From Candidatus Woesearchaeota archaeon (GTDB lineage: Archaea; Nanobdellota; Nanobdellia; Woesearchaeales; BM511): a stretch of 39,160 nucleotides of DNA. The translations under genes were made by a program, and so were the position numbers. The stretch is from assembly GCA_023266675.1 (NCBI GenBank), contig JAHFPP010000005.1, positions 1-39,160 of the forward strand. Direction: 5' to 3'. The notes beneath the pieces were generated by a model. That model was not told where the DNA came from. It was given only the letters and a program-made list of their open reading frames with translations, and searched no databases. Shown in pieces: positions 1-9,980 of the stretch (its first letter is position 1; each line of letters begins with the position of its first letter).

Positions 1-3000
1 ATCATCTTGTTTTTGTTTCTAATGTTGCAGGTTTCATTAAAGGATTCAATGGTAAGACTTATAATTATCAGATGATACTCCCAATTTACAATAATACAGG
101 GTATAAAAATCTTAGCAGTAATCAGATATATTATTTTTATGCAAATCCTTTTTCAGACATAACCTGCCCAGAAGGTGCGGGTGTTGCAGGCGATACCGGA
201 TTTGTTGATGGGTATGTTACTGATAATAATAAAAATCCGCTTGTAAATGTTACTGTTGGTATTGCTGAGTATAGATATACAGTAACTGATGAAACAGGAT
301 ATTATAAAATGCCAGCTCCTGCCGGGAATTCTTCTTTAAATCAGACTATTGGAGCATATAAACTAGGGTACGAGACATATTTTGGTACTGTCCTTGTATA
401 CATCGGTGAAGTAACATCTCATAATATCACAATGAATAAGCTTAACACAAAGACGGATATTGGTCCAGGTCAATCTGACCTTACAAATGTCGATGTAGGT
501 CCTGGAACATCAATGAATACAAAAACAAAGGATGGTGTTGGTCCTGGTATTGGTCCTGGTATTGGTCCTGGTATCGGGCCTTACCTTGAAGAGCCAAAAA
601 AGGTTGAAGGGCAGGATTTTATTGTTTCAATCCCTAACATTAACAGAAGATTAAAAATTGATAATTTTCTTGAGGAATCTATCTCATTATACAGTTTTAA
701 ATCTGACACAGCAACTCTTGATTTTAGCATTGAAGGAAATGTTTCAGATTTGATACAGCTTGAAAAAGAAAGAATAATTCTCGCTGGACGGTCAAGTGAT
801 GTTTTAAAGATGAAGATTTTTGGTAAAGGACCGCTTGGTGTTTACAATGGTTCTTTAAAGATTTCTGGCTCAGTAAATGAGATAATCCCTATACGAATTG
901 AGCTTACTGACAAGGATTTGCTTGATGTCCAGACTTTATTTTTGGATTTGGAGATGGTTACACCAAACGTAAATCCGGGAGATATTGTTCAGTATAAAAC
1001 AACGCTTCGAAACTTGCTTACAGATACAGCTTACCCTGTTAGTATATTTTATGTTATATCTGATCTTTCAGGAAAGAATGTTATTGTTGCATCTTCTGAA
1101 AATCTAAATTTAAAGACTACCTTCTCGCTTTTAAAAAGTACTCCGCTTCCAAAAACGCTTCCTCCCGGAGATTATACAATAACGGCGCAGGCAACTTATC
1201 TTGATTTGACTTCAACAGTTTCTACATATTTCAAAGTAACTTTGCCATTTTATCAGTATATGCTTTTTGGAAAAGTTCCTTTGTGGTGGATATTCGTTGC
1301 GATACTAATATTACTTATACTGATTGGTCTTGGGTATTGGTATTATAGAAACACGCAGTCAAAAAAGAAATTTCATCTTAAAGTTGAGTATGATGAAATT
1401 CCAAAACCAGGACCTAGAAATGTTTATGTTGGAAAAATTGCCGAAACTGACCATAAAGCCTATTTTAACCTTGAAAACTTTAAAGTTCATACAATAATTG
1501 CAGGAACAACCGGTAGTGGAAAGTCATTTTCATCACAAGGCATAATTGAAGAGATGCTTCTTCATAATGTTGCTGTAATAGTTTTTGACCCAACAGCTCA
1601 GTGGACTGGTTTTCTACGAAAACTTCAGTCAAAATCTTTATTATCTTTATATCCGACTTTTGGAATGAGAGTGCAGGATGCAAGGGCATTTAATGGAAAT
1701 ATTAGGATGATTAGAAACGCGCGTGAACTTATTGACATAAAAAAATACATGAAGCCTGGAGAAATTCAGATATTTGCATGTCATAAACTTGATCCTAAAG
1801 ATATGGATATCTATGTTTCAAATGCAATTAAAGAAGTATTCCACGGAAACTTTAATGAATCTCCTGAACTTCGATTAATGCTCGTATTTGATGAAATTCA
1901 CAGAATCCTTCCTAAGTTTGGAGGATCAGGTGCAGGATTTCTTCAGATTGAAAGAGGGTGCAGGGAATTTAGAAAATGGGGTATTGGTATCATGTTAATC
2001 TCGCAGGTCCTTGGAGACTTTATGGGTGAAATCAAGGCTAACATTAACACTGAGATTCAGATGAGAACCAGAGATGAAGGAGACCTTGACAGAATTTCTA
2101 CAAGATATGGTAAAGAGGTTTTACAATCTCTTGTAAAAGCGACTGTTGGTGCAGGCATGATAGAAAATCCTGCTTACAACCGTGGTAGACCCTACTTCGT
2201 TGCATTTAAGCCTATTATGCATTCTGTTGAAAGATTGTCCGACGAAGATATTGAAAAATATAATAAATACAATGAGATGATTGACCAGATTGAGTTTGAA
2301 CTTAAACAGTTTGAAGAGGAGCATGGACAGGATGTATTTGACATGAAACTTGAGCTAAAACTTTCGCTTGACAAAGTTAAAAGTGGAAATTTTAACATGG
2401 TTGATATTTATCTTGAGGGGCTTAAACCAAGAATAGAAAAATTATGGCAAAAACTTGGAAAAACTCCTAAAGCGTATCAGATTAAGCTTGCAAGTGAAGC
2501 TGACTTAGCTGCAGAGCTTGAGAAAGCAAAAGCTGAAAAAGCTAAAGCTGAAGCAGAAGAAAAGAAGAAGGCAAAAGAAGCAGGTGTTCCTGAAAGTGAA
2601 AATGCAAACAAGCCTAAGGAAAAAACATCTCTTGATTTAAGAACAAGTTTTACTGACGCATTTACTTTTGGAAATGGACAGCAGGTTACAAATTTGCAGG
2701 AGTTGCTTGATGTTTTGCCGTCAATTGGTCCTGCTGAGTTTGGAAAATCAGTATCCAAATCAGTAACAAAAGACAAAACAGAAATTATAAAGAATGATAT
2801 TGCTGATTGGATGAAGAATAAACTTGTCTTTCCTGAATTTGCAGAAAAGATAAGGACTGTTGTTGATCATGATGAACTTCTTGCAGCTATAGATCATGAA
2901 GTTAAAAAACCATCAAAGGTCAAGGATGTAAAACCTGTAGTCAGTGATTCAAAAGCAGATTCTAATAATGCTGAATTAAAGGATGTGGCTAGTAAACCTA

Positions 3001-3653
3001 CTGAAACAAAACCTGTTGAGGAAAAATCGTCTGAGCAAAAAGAAGAATCTAAAGATATTTCTTCAAAAACAGATATAACCAAAGAAGATGTAAAAATTGT
3101 GCAATCATCATCTTTAAAAAATAATTGGGAAGATATTAAACAGGAATATGAAAAATTAGCTACGTCTGATGCCAAGATATCTTATCTTTTGGAGCAGGAA
3201 AAAATAAATCTTAGTGATGCAAATATAAAATATGCTCTTGCTATAGAGTATCACAAAATTAAGGATTATAAGAATGCTGAGCAAAAATACCTTGATACGC
3301 TAACACTTCTTCCTAACAACCCGAAAGTTTTGAATTACTTAAAAGTTGTTCAGGATGCGATATCAAATGAAAAAAATAATCAATCCTCTGGAACAAATTT
3401 GGAAGTTAAAGGAGAAACTAAACATGTATCTTCAGATAAATATTTTAAATTAAGTGATGGCACTGAATTAAAATCGTATACTGACTTAAAGGAAGCAATA
3501 AAGAGGATGAATGATGACTCAATTAAAGTTTATGTTAATGATAGTAAAAATGATTTTGCTGTGTGGGTTGAAAATGCTCTTGAAAATAAGACTCTCGCTG
3601 ACAAGCTTAGGCAGGCGCATAATAAAAACGAGCTTGAGGCGGTGTTATCATGA
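1..3653 (+). CDS. Membrane-anchored HerA/FtsK-like (DUF87-type) ATPase with N-terminal carboxypeptidase-regulatory-like extracytoplasmic region; 5'-truncated by the window
   Basis: The ORF is open in frame upstream of the listed ATG72 (HLVFVSNVAGFIKGFNGKTYNYQ-M...). One TM helix (PLWWIFVAILILLILIGLGYWYY), Walker A GTTGSGKS, Walker B LMLVFDEIHR, and a C-terminal TPR-like segment (IKYALAIEYHKIKDYKNAEQKYLDTL). Confidence 0.8.
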   Translation, partial: HLVFVSNVAGFIKGFNGKTYNYQMILPIYNNTGYKNLSSNQIYYFYANPFSDITCPEGAGVAGDTGFVDGYVTDNNKNPLVNVTVGIAEYRYTVTDETGYYKMPAPAGNSSLNQTIGAYKLGYETYFGTVLVYIGEVTSHNITMNKLNTKTDIGPGQSDLTNVDVGPGTSMNTKTKDGVGPGIGPGIGPGIGPYLEEPKKVEGQDFIVSIPNINRRLKIDNFLEESISLYSFKSDTATLDFSIEGNVSDLIQLEKERIILAGRSSDVLKMKIFGKGPLGVYNGSLKISGSVNEIIPIRIELTDKDLLDVQTLFLDLEMVTPNVNPGDIVQYKTTLRNLLTDTAYPVSIFYVISDLSGKNVIVASSENLNLKTTFSLLKSTPLPKTLPPGDYTITAQATYLDLTSTVSTYFKVTLPFYQYMLFGKVPLWWIFVAILILLILIGLGYWYYRNTQSKKKFHLKVEYDEIPKPGPRNVYVGKIAETDHKAYFNLENFKVHTIIAGTTGSGKSFSSQGIIEEMLLHNVAVIVFDPTAQWTGFLRKLQSKSLLSLYPTFGMRVQDARAFNGNIRMIRNARELIDIKKYMKPGEIQIFACHKLDPKDMDIYVSNAIKEVFHGNFNESPELRLMLVFDEIHRILPKFGGSGAGFLQIERGCREFRKWGIGIMLISQVLGDFMGEIKANINTEIQMRTRDEGDLDRISTRYGKEVLQSLVKATVGAGMIENPAYNRGRPYFVAFKPIMHSVERLSDEDIEKYNKYNEMIDQIEFELKQFEEEHGQDVFDMKLELKLSLDKVKSGNFNMVDIYLEGLKPRIEKLWQKLGKTPKAYQIKLASEADLAAELEKAKAEKAKAEAEEKKKAKEAGVPESENANKPKEKTSLDLRTSFTDAFTFGNGQQVTNLQELLDVLPSIGPAEFGKSVSKSVTKDKTEIIKNDIADWMKNKLVFPEFAEKIRTVVDHDELLAAIDHEVKKPSKVKDVKPVVSDSKADSNNAELKDVASKPTETKPVEEKSSEQKEESKDISSKTDITKEDVKIVQSSSLKNNWEDIKQEYEKLATSDAKISYLLEQEKINLSDANIKYALAIEYHKIKDYKNAEQKYLDTLTLLPNNPKVLNYLKVVQDAISNEKNNQSSGTNLEVKGETKHVSSDKYFKLSDGTELKSYTDLKEAIKRMNDDSIKVYVNDSKNDFAVWVENALENKTLADKLRQAHNKNELEAVLS

Positions 3654-4003
3654 ATGCTAAAAGAGAAGTTCTTAATTTAGATGATATAAGTTCCAAGCCT
3701 TTTCCTAATAAGGTTGAGGAGTATAATCAATATTACGCTGATCTTAAGGAAAGAATTAAAGAAGCTAGAATAAACGGAAAAGATACTTTCATTGCCGAGC
3801 TAAATATCCATAATTTTAAGGCAAAACTTCATATTGCTGAGGTAACAAGAGAAGAAAAGGATTTTGATATTGTAAAAACTATGCTTGTTAAGGTAGAAAA
3901 AGAATTGAAGGAAGCTAAAGAGGAAAATATGGTTGATATCAGGGAAGAAATTGATAATGGAGCAAAAAGATTGATGGATGAAGAGAGTAAAAAAATCAGT
4001 TAA
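3650..4003 (+). CDS. Hypothetical protein, charged/helical, translationally coupled to the HerA-like ATPase
   Basis: 117-aa ORF whose ATG overlaps the stop of the ATPase gene (ATGA). Confidence 0.65.
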   Translation: MNAKREVLNLDDISSKPFPNKVEEYNQYYADLKERIKEARINGKDTFIAELNIHNFKAKLHIAEVTREEKDFDIVKTMLVKVEKELKEAKEENMVDIREEIDNGAKRLMDEESKKIS

Positions 4004-4113
4004 TTTGATTATTGTGTCAGTTGCGGCTAGTTATGGCTAAATATTAACTGTATTAATAATCGCTATATATAAAAACAGATAAACTAATCATATAAAGGGA
4101 AAGAGAGGTAAAT

Positions 4114-5067
4114 ATGTTTTGGCCATTTAAGAGAAAAAAGTCAGCGGATGAAATGATTGCTGATACTGTCAAGGCCGCTGCAGATAATATTGGCACTGGA
4201 GAAGAAAAGAAGGATGATTCTGTATCTACTGGTAATCCTAAACTTGATATCGAATTTACAAAAATAAAAGCCCAGATTGAAGGCTTTGCTGAGGTAAGGC
4301 ATGCTAATTCTGAGAGGTTTCAAAGATTAAGCGAGCAAATAGGCGAACTTCGTGGTATGATAATGGATACCAATAAATCTGTAGGTTCAATAGAAATAAA
4401 GTCTACCAAGGCTGCGGATATGGTCTCTTCAGTGCAGCCTGAAAAGCTGATGATCGATGTCAGGAAAGCCGAGGGAAAAGTTGATGCATTGCATGCGAAT
4501 ATTGAAAGCAATGACACTTTATTGCATAATATCATGGATGAGTTGAAGATTATGAGAAACCAGATTAAGTTCTACAAGGGAATTGAGCAGGTAATGAAAT
4601 TAAATGATGATGTCAAGGCTGAACTTATGGAGATAAAAAAAGTTGAGGCATCAGCAAAGCGTCATGCAGATAAGATTGACACAATTTTTCTTGATGTTAA
4701 CAAGAAATTTTCTGAGTTTGATAAATTTGACACAATAACAAAGGATCTTGACCGTACTTTTAAGGTAATCCAGTCTGATTTTGACAAAATGAAAGTTGCA
4801 ATTGAAAATAAAGAGGATAAAAAAGAGTTTATCAATCTTGTGAATAAATTTAATGATTTTGAAAAACACACTACCAATATAATAGATCTTCTTGATAAAA
4901 AATCAAAATCTGTTAAAAGGGATATGGAAGACAGTTTTGAAAAATTGAGATTACGTGCAGAAAAAAAATACAATATTGAACCTGAGGTTAAGCAAAAACC
5001 AACTGAAAAAAATGAACCTGCAGCTGTTCAAAAACCAAATGAAGCTCCTGCTACGCCGCCAAAATAA
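4114..5067 (+). CDS. Coiled-coil hypothetical protein
   Basis: 317-aa ORF, long charged helical/heptad-like sequence, preceded by a GAGAGG SD-like motif and a TATA-like tract. Confidence 0.7.
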   Translation: MFWPFKRKKSADEMIADTVKAAADNIGTGEEKKDDSVSTGNPKLDIEFTKIKAQIEGFAEVRHANSERFQRLSEQIGELRGMIMDTNKSVGSIEIKSTKAADMVSSVQPEKLMIDVRKAEGKVDALHANIESNDTLLHNIMDELKIMRNQIKFYKGIEQVMKLNDDVKAELMEIKKVEASAKRHADKIDTIFLDVNKKFSEFDKFDTITKDLDRTFKVIQSDFDKMKVAIENKEDKKEFINLVNKFNDFEKHTTNIIDLLDKKSKSVKRDMEDSFEKLRLRAEKKYNIEPEVKQKPTEKNEPAAVQKPNEAPATPPK

Positions 5068-5160
5068 TTTTTACTTATATAACTCTTAAAAGGTTATTTT
5101 ACCGATTTAAATTGCTGTCTTTGTCTTTTGAGCTGAAAATCCGTATCATATTAACTTAAC

Positions 5161-6324
5161 TCACCGCCTCTCAATTATTGTATTTCTTCCGTCAGAAACT
5201 ATGTGTATTGGAACATAATAATCATATCCTTCAAGAGCATATTCCTTCGCTATCTCCTGATCTATTCTTGAGATAATTTTAGAATCTGCAATTACCGAAA
5301 CTTGCGGCCTGAAAAGATTTGAAATTCCTAAATGATTAATCATTCCATCAGAAATAAAAGGTATTAACCAAGATGGGTCAATTTCGCCGGAATAAGCAGG
5401 AATTCTTCCAAGCAGCATATTAATCTCTTTTTCGTATAATAAATTTCTACTATGAACTGATGATTGACCAGATAACTTTGCACTAACATGTATCTCTGCA
5501 AATATTCCTTCTTTTCCTGTTGAGCCTCTCAAATATAACGCTTTAAATTCTGATGCAGAATCTCTTGGAAGTGTAAAATCTACTTCTTCAAAATCTCTGT
5601 TTCGTTTGTATTGCAAAAACATGTCTTCAAGTCCATTTTTTGTTTGCACAGTTTGCGCCTCTATTATTGGCATATGAACTGGGTCAAATCGATTTTGTGT
5701 TCTAAAATTATTATACATTTCAATTGTATTTGGAAGATGCGCTCTCAAATCATCAGGAAGACTAGCTCCCATTTCTAAAATAATTTTTCCATCTTCAATT
5801 ATGAGATAATTGCGAAAATCTGCATGATGTGATGGTGCGTATCCTTCCTTTCTTGTGAGAGGATAAGTGGAAATATCATTATGTCCTTGTTTGGTTATTA
5901 TGTGGTACCTTCCTTTGATTGCAGAGTCTCCAATGATTGACCTGTTGAATCCATCCAAAAGTTCAAAGCATGAGAATGAAAGTCCTTTGAGGAATTCTTC
6001 TTCAGATATTCCTTCAACTCTGCAATAATGCTTCCAAAGATATCCGCTGCTTTCTAAGGCTATCTCTTTTAATCTTTGTTCAGTAAGTCCATCTTTTCTT
6101 AATTTTGAGTTTGCAGGAATAACAATGCTGTCAATAAGACCTGAGGCGCCGTCATAATCCTGTGTCATTTCAGAACGTGCAATAATATTAACATCAGATA
6201 TAATCGCATCTTCAAGCGATAATTCTTTTGCAGTTGGAAAACCTTTTTCTGCAGAGTATCTGCTGATTGTTCTTTTTGGTTTTCCTTCAAGCGCTTCAGG
6301 ATTATTTAGATAGTAATCTGGCAT
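5161..6324 (-). CDS. Hypothetical protein
   Basis: 387-aa uninterrupted ORF in an otherwise uncovered interval; family not recognised. Confidence 0.65.
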   Translation of the reverse strand: MPDYYLNNPEALEGKPKRTISRYSAEKGFPTAKELSLEDAIISDVNIIARSEMTQDYDGASGLIDSIVIPANSKLRKDGLTEQRLKEIALESSGYLWKHYCRVEGISEEEFLKGLSFSCFELLDGFNRSIIGDSAIKGRYHIITKQGHNDISTYPLTRKEGYAPSHHADFRNYLIIEDGKIILEMGASLPDDLRAHLPNTIEMYNNFRTQNRFDPVHMPIIEAQTVQTKNGLEDMFLQYKRNRDFEEVDFTLPRDSASEFKALYLRGSTGKEGIFAEIHVSAKLSGQSSVHSRNLLYEKEINMLLGRIPAYSGEIDPSWLIPFISDGMINHLGISNLFRPQVSVIADSKIISRIDQEIAKEYALEGYDYYVPIHIVSDGRNTIIERR

Positions 6325-6399
6325 TTATCAAATAAAAAATAGCTAATTTATAAGCCTTACTATAGTTACTACTTTAAAAAGACAATATTTTAGAATTTA

Positions 6400-6765
6400 C
6401 TATTTTGTGCCTTTAAGTTCGTTTATTGCACTGACAATGTCATGCCTGCTAAACGGTTTATTCAGGTATCCTCTTGCTCCAATATCTTTTACCTGCTCAA
6501 ATTCCTTTTTATCTTTAAGAGATGTAACTATCACAATTTTAGATGATGAATCAAACTTTCTTATTTCTCTAAGAAGATTCTTTCCATCATCAAGCGTTGG
6601 AAGCAAAAGTTCCATGAAAACAAGTGCGGGCTTTTCAGTTTTATATTTTTTAAGAGCCTCCTTTACATCGGAGGTGTCTAAAAATTGGTGTCCCTCTTCT
6701 GAAACTATATTTCCCAAAACTTTTCTCATAAGTGAAGAACAATCTATAATTAGGATTTTAACCAT
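6400..6765 (-). CDS. CheY-like receiver-domain protein, atypical phosphoacceptor site
   Basis: MVKILIIDCSSLMRKVL...KPALVFMELLLPTLDDGK...KIVIVTSLKDK...GYLNKPF: receiver fold motifs with conserved T/S and K-P. Confidence 0.8.
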   Translation of the reverse strand: MVKILIIDCSSLMRKVLGNIVSEEGHQFLDTSDVKEALKKYKTEKPALVFMELLLPTLDDGKNLLREIRKFDSSSKIVIVTSLKDKKEFEQVKDIGARGYLNKPFSRHDIVSAINELKGTK

Positions 6766-6887
6766 TTTTCAAACCTCTCTTTATAATACTTTAAATTACT
6801 CTTCTATTTTATAAACTTTTTGATTGGTATAATGTATAGTAACATTTATTAAGAATAAACATATACAACTCTAAGGATGGTGATTAA

Positions 6888-7037
6888 ATGCTTGGAACAA
6901 CAGAAATAGTGCTGATTATCTTGGCAGTTGTTTTGTTATTTGGCGGGAAAAAAATTCCTGAACTAGCACGTGGCCTTGGCTCTGCAGTAAAAGAATTCAA
7001 TAATGCCAAAGACGGAAAAACTTCAAAGGCTAAATAA
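6888..7037 (+). CDS. tatA: Sec-independent translocase TatA-like protein (49 aa; below the ORF-track cutoff)
   Basis: [50 protein letters not shown]-terminal [16 protein letters not shown] hinge/amphipathic motif; SD-like AAGGATGGTGAT upstream. Confidence 0.88.
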   Translation: MLGTTEIVLIILAVVLLFGGKKIPELARGLGSAVKEFNNAKDGKTSKAK

Positions 7038-7280
7038 TTTTTTTTTATTAAAATTAGGTATTCAATATGTAGTATGTGGCTGAAAAAGGAGATAGTACAG
7101 ACTTAAAAACATAGTGAATTCAAAAAAATAATTCATCTATTTAATGTTGGTAATGTAGGTAGCTTACATAACAAAATTTTGGTTATTTTAGGTTAAACAT
7201 ACTTTTTCTTATTATTTTTCAAAACCTTTTTAAATACCCAACTTTTTCTAGTGGTTATTACTATAACGAAAGGTGATTCT

Positions 7281-7559
7281 ATGGAGATCAATATTATTGA
7301 AGACAAGAAAAATAAGATGGTTTTTGAGATAAAAGGAGAAGATCATACTCTCCCAAATGCTTTAACAAAAGAATTATGGGGAATTAATGGAGTAAAGGTT
7401 GCAGCTTACGGAATTGATCATCCATTAATGGGAAGTCCAAAGCTAGTTATAGAGACAGATTCAAGTGTTGAACCAAGAAAGGCTCTTAAAAGCGCAGTTT
7501 CATCGTTACAGAAGAAAAACGCTGATTTGCTTGAAAAATTCAAAAAAGCGGCAAAATAA
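7281..7559 (+). CDS. rpoL: DNA-directed RNA polymerase subunit L
   Basis: MEINIIEDKKNKMVFEIKGEDHTLPNALTKELW...VKVAAYGIDHPLMGSPKLVIET. Start moved from 7251 to ATG7281, which has an AGGTGAT SD-like motif. Confidence 0.88.
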   Translation: MEINIIEDKKNKMVFEIKGEDHTLPNALTKELWGINGVKVAAYGIDHPLMGSPKLVIETDSSVEPRKALKSAVSSLQKKNADLLEKFKKAAK

Positions 7560-7570
7560 ATTTTTTTAAA

Positions 7571-8149
7571 ATGGTTTCTCTTACTGATGGGGAAAAACTT
7601 GTAGCTCTTGCAAAAGAAGCAGTTTTTCTATCATTTGATGGGAAAAAACCTGATTTGGCAAACTATTCTAAATATGGGACTCCGCAGGGAGTTTTTGTAA
7701 CACTTCATAAAAAAGGAAAACTTAGAGGGTGTGTTGGGTTCATTTCACCAGTTTATCCATTAAACGTAGCAATTGTTAAAGCAGCAAAAGCGGCAGCATT
7801 TGAGGATACGCGATTCTTGCCTCTTGAAAAAAAAGAACTTAAAGATGTAGAATTCGAGATATCAGTACTTACTCCTCCAATAAAAATTGTTGTAAAAAAA
7901 CCAGAAGAATATATTAAAAAAATAAATTTAGGTAAAGATGGGTTAATAGTAAAAACTTCGTTTACTCAAGGATTGCTTCTCCCTCAGGTGGCCCATGAAT
8001 GTGGCTTTGATGAACTGGAATTTTTAGAGGCAACATGTGAAAAGGCAGGTTTATCACGGTCTGCATGGAAAGAGTTTAATATAGAAGTATATAAATTTCA
8101 GGCAATAATATTTAAAGAGCAAAATGGAAAAGTTGTAAAATTAAAATGA
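7571..8149 (+). CDS. AMMECR1 domain protein
   Basis: GVFVTLHKKGKLRGCVGFISPVYPLNVAIVKAAKAAAFEDTRFLPL is the characteristic AMMECR1 LRGCIG-type motif. Confidence 0.88.
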   Translation: MVSLTDGEKLVALAKEAVFLSFDGKKPDLANYSKYGTPQGVFVTLHKKGKLRGCVGFISPVYPLNVAIVKAAKAAAFEDTRFLPLEKKELKDVEFEISVLTPPIKIVVKKPEEYIKKINLGKDGLIVKTSFTQGLLLPQVAHECGFDELEFLEATCEKAGLSRSAWKEFNIEVYKFQAIIFKEQNGKVVKLK

Positions 8150-9189
8150 TAGACCAAACATTAATGGATTTTAAGAAAATATTTGATAAAAAACTTATAG
8201 ATTACTTTGATACCAAAATAAATGAGGCAAAAGAGACTTCAGAAATCTCTGAAGGCATGCTTAAAATATTAAAGGAATTTACAGTTCGCGGCGGGAAAAG
8301 AATAAGGCCTGCGCTTGTTTATCATTCATATCTTTGTTTCTCAGACAAAAATCTTGACGAAGCGATAAAAGCAGGAATTGCAGCTGAACTAGTTCAGAGT
8401 TTCCTTCTGATTCATGATGATATAATGGATAATGATTCAATGCGCCGTGGAAAACCGACAGTTCATAAAATTTATTCAGAATATTTTAACGATGAAAAAC
8501 TTGGGGAATCACTTGGCATACTTTGCGGAGACCTCGCAATCTCGCTAGCCAACGAAGCACTTTTGTAAGTAAATCTTCCAAATGAAAGAAAAATCCAGGC
8601 GTGCATACTTTTAAACAACATATTGAATAAGGTTGAATTCGGTCAGGAGCTTGATGTTGTTTCAAGTAGGAAAGATGAGATAACAAAAGAGGAGATTTTC
8701 AGGATTCATAAGTTAAAGACTTCAAAATATACCTTTGAAGGGCCGCTCTTAATAGGTGCGCTTCTTGGAGGGGCAAAACAGTCTGATCTTGAAATATTAA
8801 AAGGATATTCAACACCTCTTGGTCTTGCATTTCAGCTTCAGGATGATATACTGGGTGTCTTTGGCGATGAGTCAAAGCTTGGAAAGCCAGTTGGTTCAGA
8901 TATACGAGAGGGGAAAAAAACCTTTCTTTTGCTTAAAGCAAAGGAAACATGCAGTAAATCCGACAAAAAAATATTGGAGTCAATCCTTGGTAGCAAGAAC
9001 TTAACTGCTAAAAACATAAACAAAGTCAGGGAGATTATAACACGTTCAGGTTCACTTGAACATAATAAACAATTAATACATGAATTACTGAAGGAAGCCA
9101 AAGATGAGATATCTGAACTTGAGATTAATGGAGACGGTAAAACTTTTATGATAAACCTTGTAGACTATCTTTCAGAACGTGATTATTAA
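8146..9189 (+). pseudogene. Geranylgeranyl/polyprenyl diphosphate synthase interrupted by in-frame TAA (8566-8568)
   Basis: GGKRIRPAL and HDDIMDNDSMRRGKPTVH (first Asp-rich motif) lie before the stop; QLQDDILGVFGD (second Asp-rich motif) lies after it in the same frame. The intervening translation is ...ANEALL*VNLPNERKIQACILLNNILNKVEFGQELDV. Confidence 0.75.
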
Positions 9190-9212
9190 TCAATGTATCT
9201 TAACTAATATCT

Positions 9213-9896
9213 CTATTTCCCAAATCTTCTTTTTCTGCTGTTAAATTCATCTATACATAAATGAAGGTCTTCTTTTGTAAACTGCGGCCACATTTTATCA
9301 ATAAATATCAACTCTGCATACACTCCTTGCCATGGAAGAAAACCTGAAGTTCTTTTCTCGCCACTAGTTCGTATTATCAAATCAACATCATTTTTAATGT
9401 AAAGATTATCGGAAATAATTTTCTCATCAATATTTTCCAAACTGACTTTTTTTGATATTATTTTCTTAACTGCATTTATTATCTCACTTCGCCCACCATA
9501 TGCCATTGCAAAATTAACAGTCATGTCTTTGTTGTTTTTTGTTTTTGATTCAATCGACGCCATAATTGTTTGTATCTCCTTTGGAAAAAGGGTTTTATCT
9601 CCTGCAAAAGTTATCTTTATTTTATCAATGTACTTTTTATCTTCTGCAAATTCCTTAAATCCTTTTTTGAAAAGCTTCATCAAAAACTCAACTTCAATTT
9701 TTGGTCTGTTAAAATTCTCTGTTGAGAATGTGAAAAGTGTGAGTTCATTAATTTTTAATGCAAGGCATTCTTCAACTATTTCAATGACTTTTTTTGCGCC
9801 TTCTTCATGGCCTTTCCATGGCTGCATGCTTAATTTTTCTGCGTAACGTCTGTTGCCGTCAAGAATTATTCCTATATGTCTTAATTTTTCACTCAT
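9213..9896 (-). CDS. uppS: Isoprenyl (undecaprenyl-type) diphosphate synthase, cis-prenyltransferase
   Basis: HIGIILDGNRRYAEKL, LTLFTFSTENFNRP, DLIIRTSGEKRTSGFLPWQGVYAELIFIDKMWPQF. Confidence 0.9.
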   Translation of the reverse strand: MSEKLRHIGIILDGNRRYAEKLSMQPWKGHEEGAKKVIEIVEECLALKINELTLFTFSTENFNRPKIEVEFLMKLFKKGFKEFAEDKKYIDKIKITFAGDKTLFPKEIQTIMASIESKTKNNKDMTVNFAMAYGGRSEIINAVKKIISKKVSLENIDEKIISDNLYIKNDVDLIIRTSGEKRTSGFLPWQGVYAELIFIDKMWPQFTKEDLHLCIDEFNSRKRRFGK

Positions 9897-9980
9897 ACAG
9901 GTTATTAAACATATTTCTATTTAAAACTCTTTCCAAATTGATATAACTTATTCAAAAGATAATGCAGAAAAAAATAAAAA

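Noticed and set aside
2477-3175. Minus-strand ORFs of 99 and 93 aa inside the HerA-like gene
   Set aside because: Ser/Phe-rich shadow ORFs opposite a Lys/Glu-rich coding region.
6407-6814. 135-aa + strand ORF antisense to the receiver gene
   Set aside because: Shadow ORF fully overlapping a recognisable CheY-like gene; composition typical of antisense translation (Ser/Phe/Leu rich).
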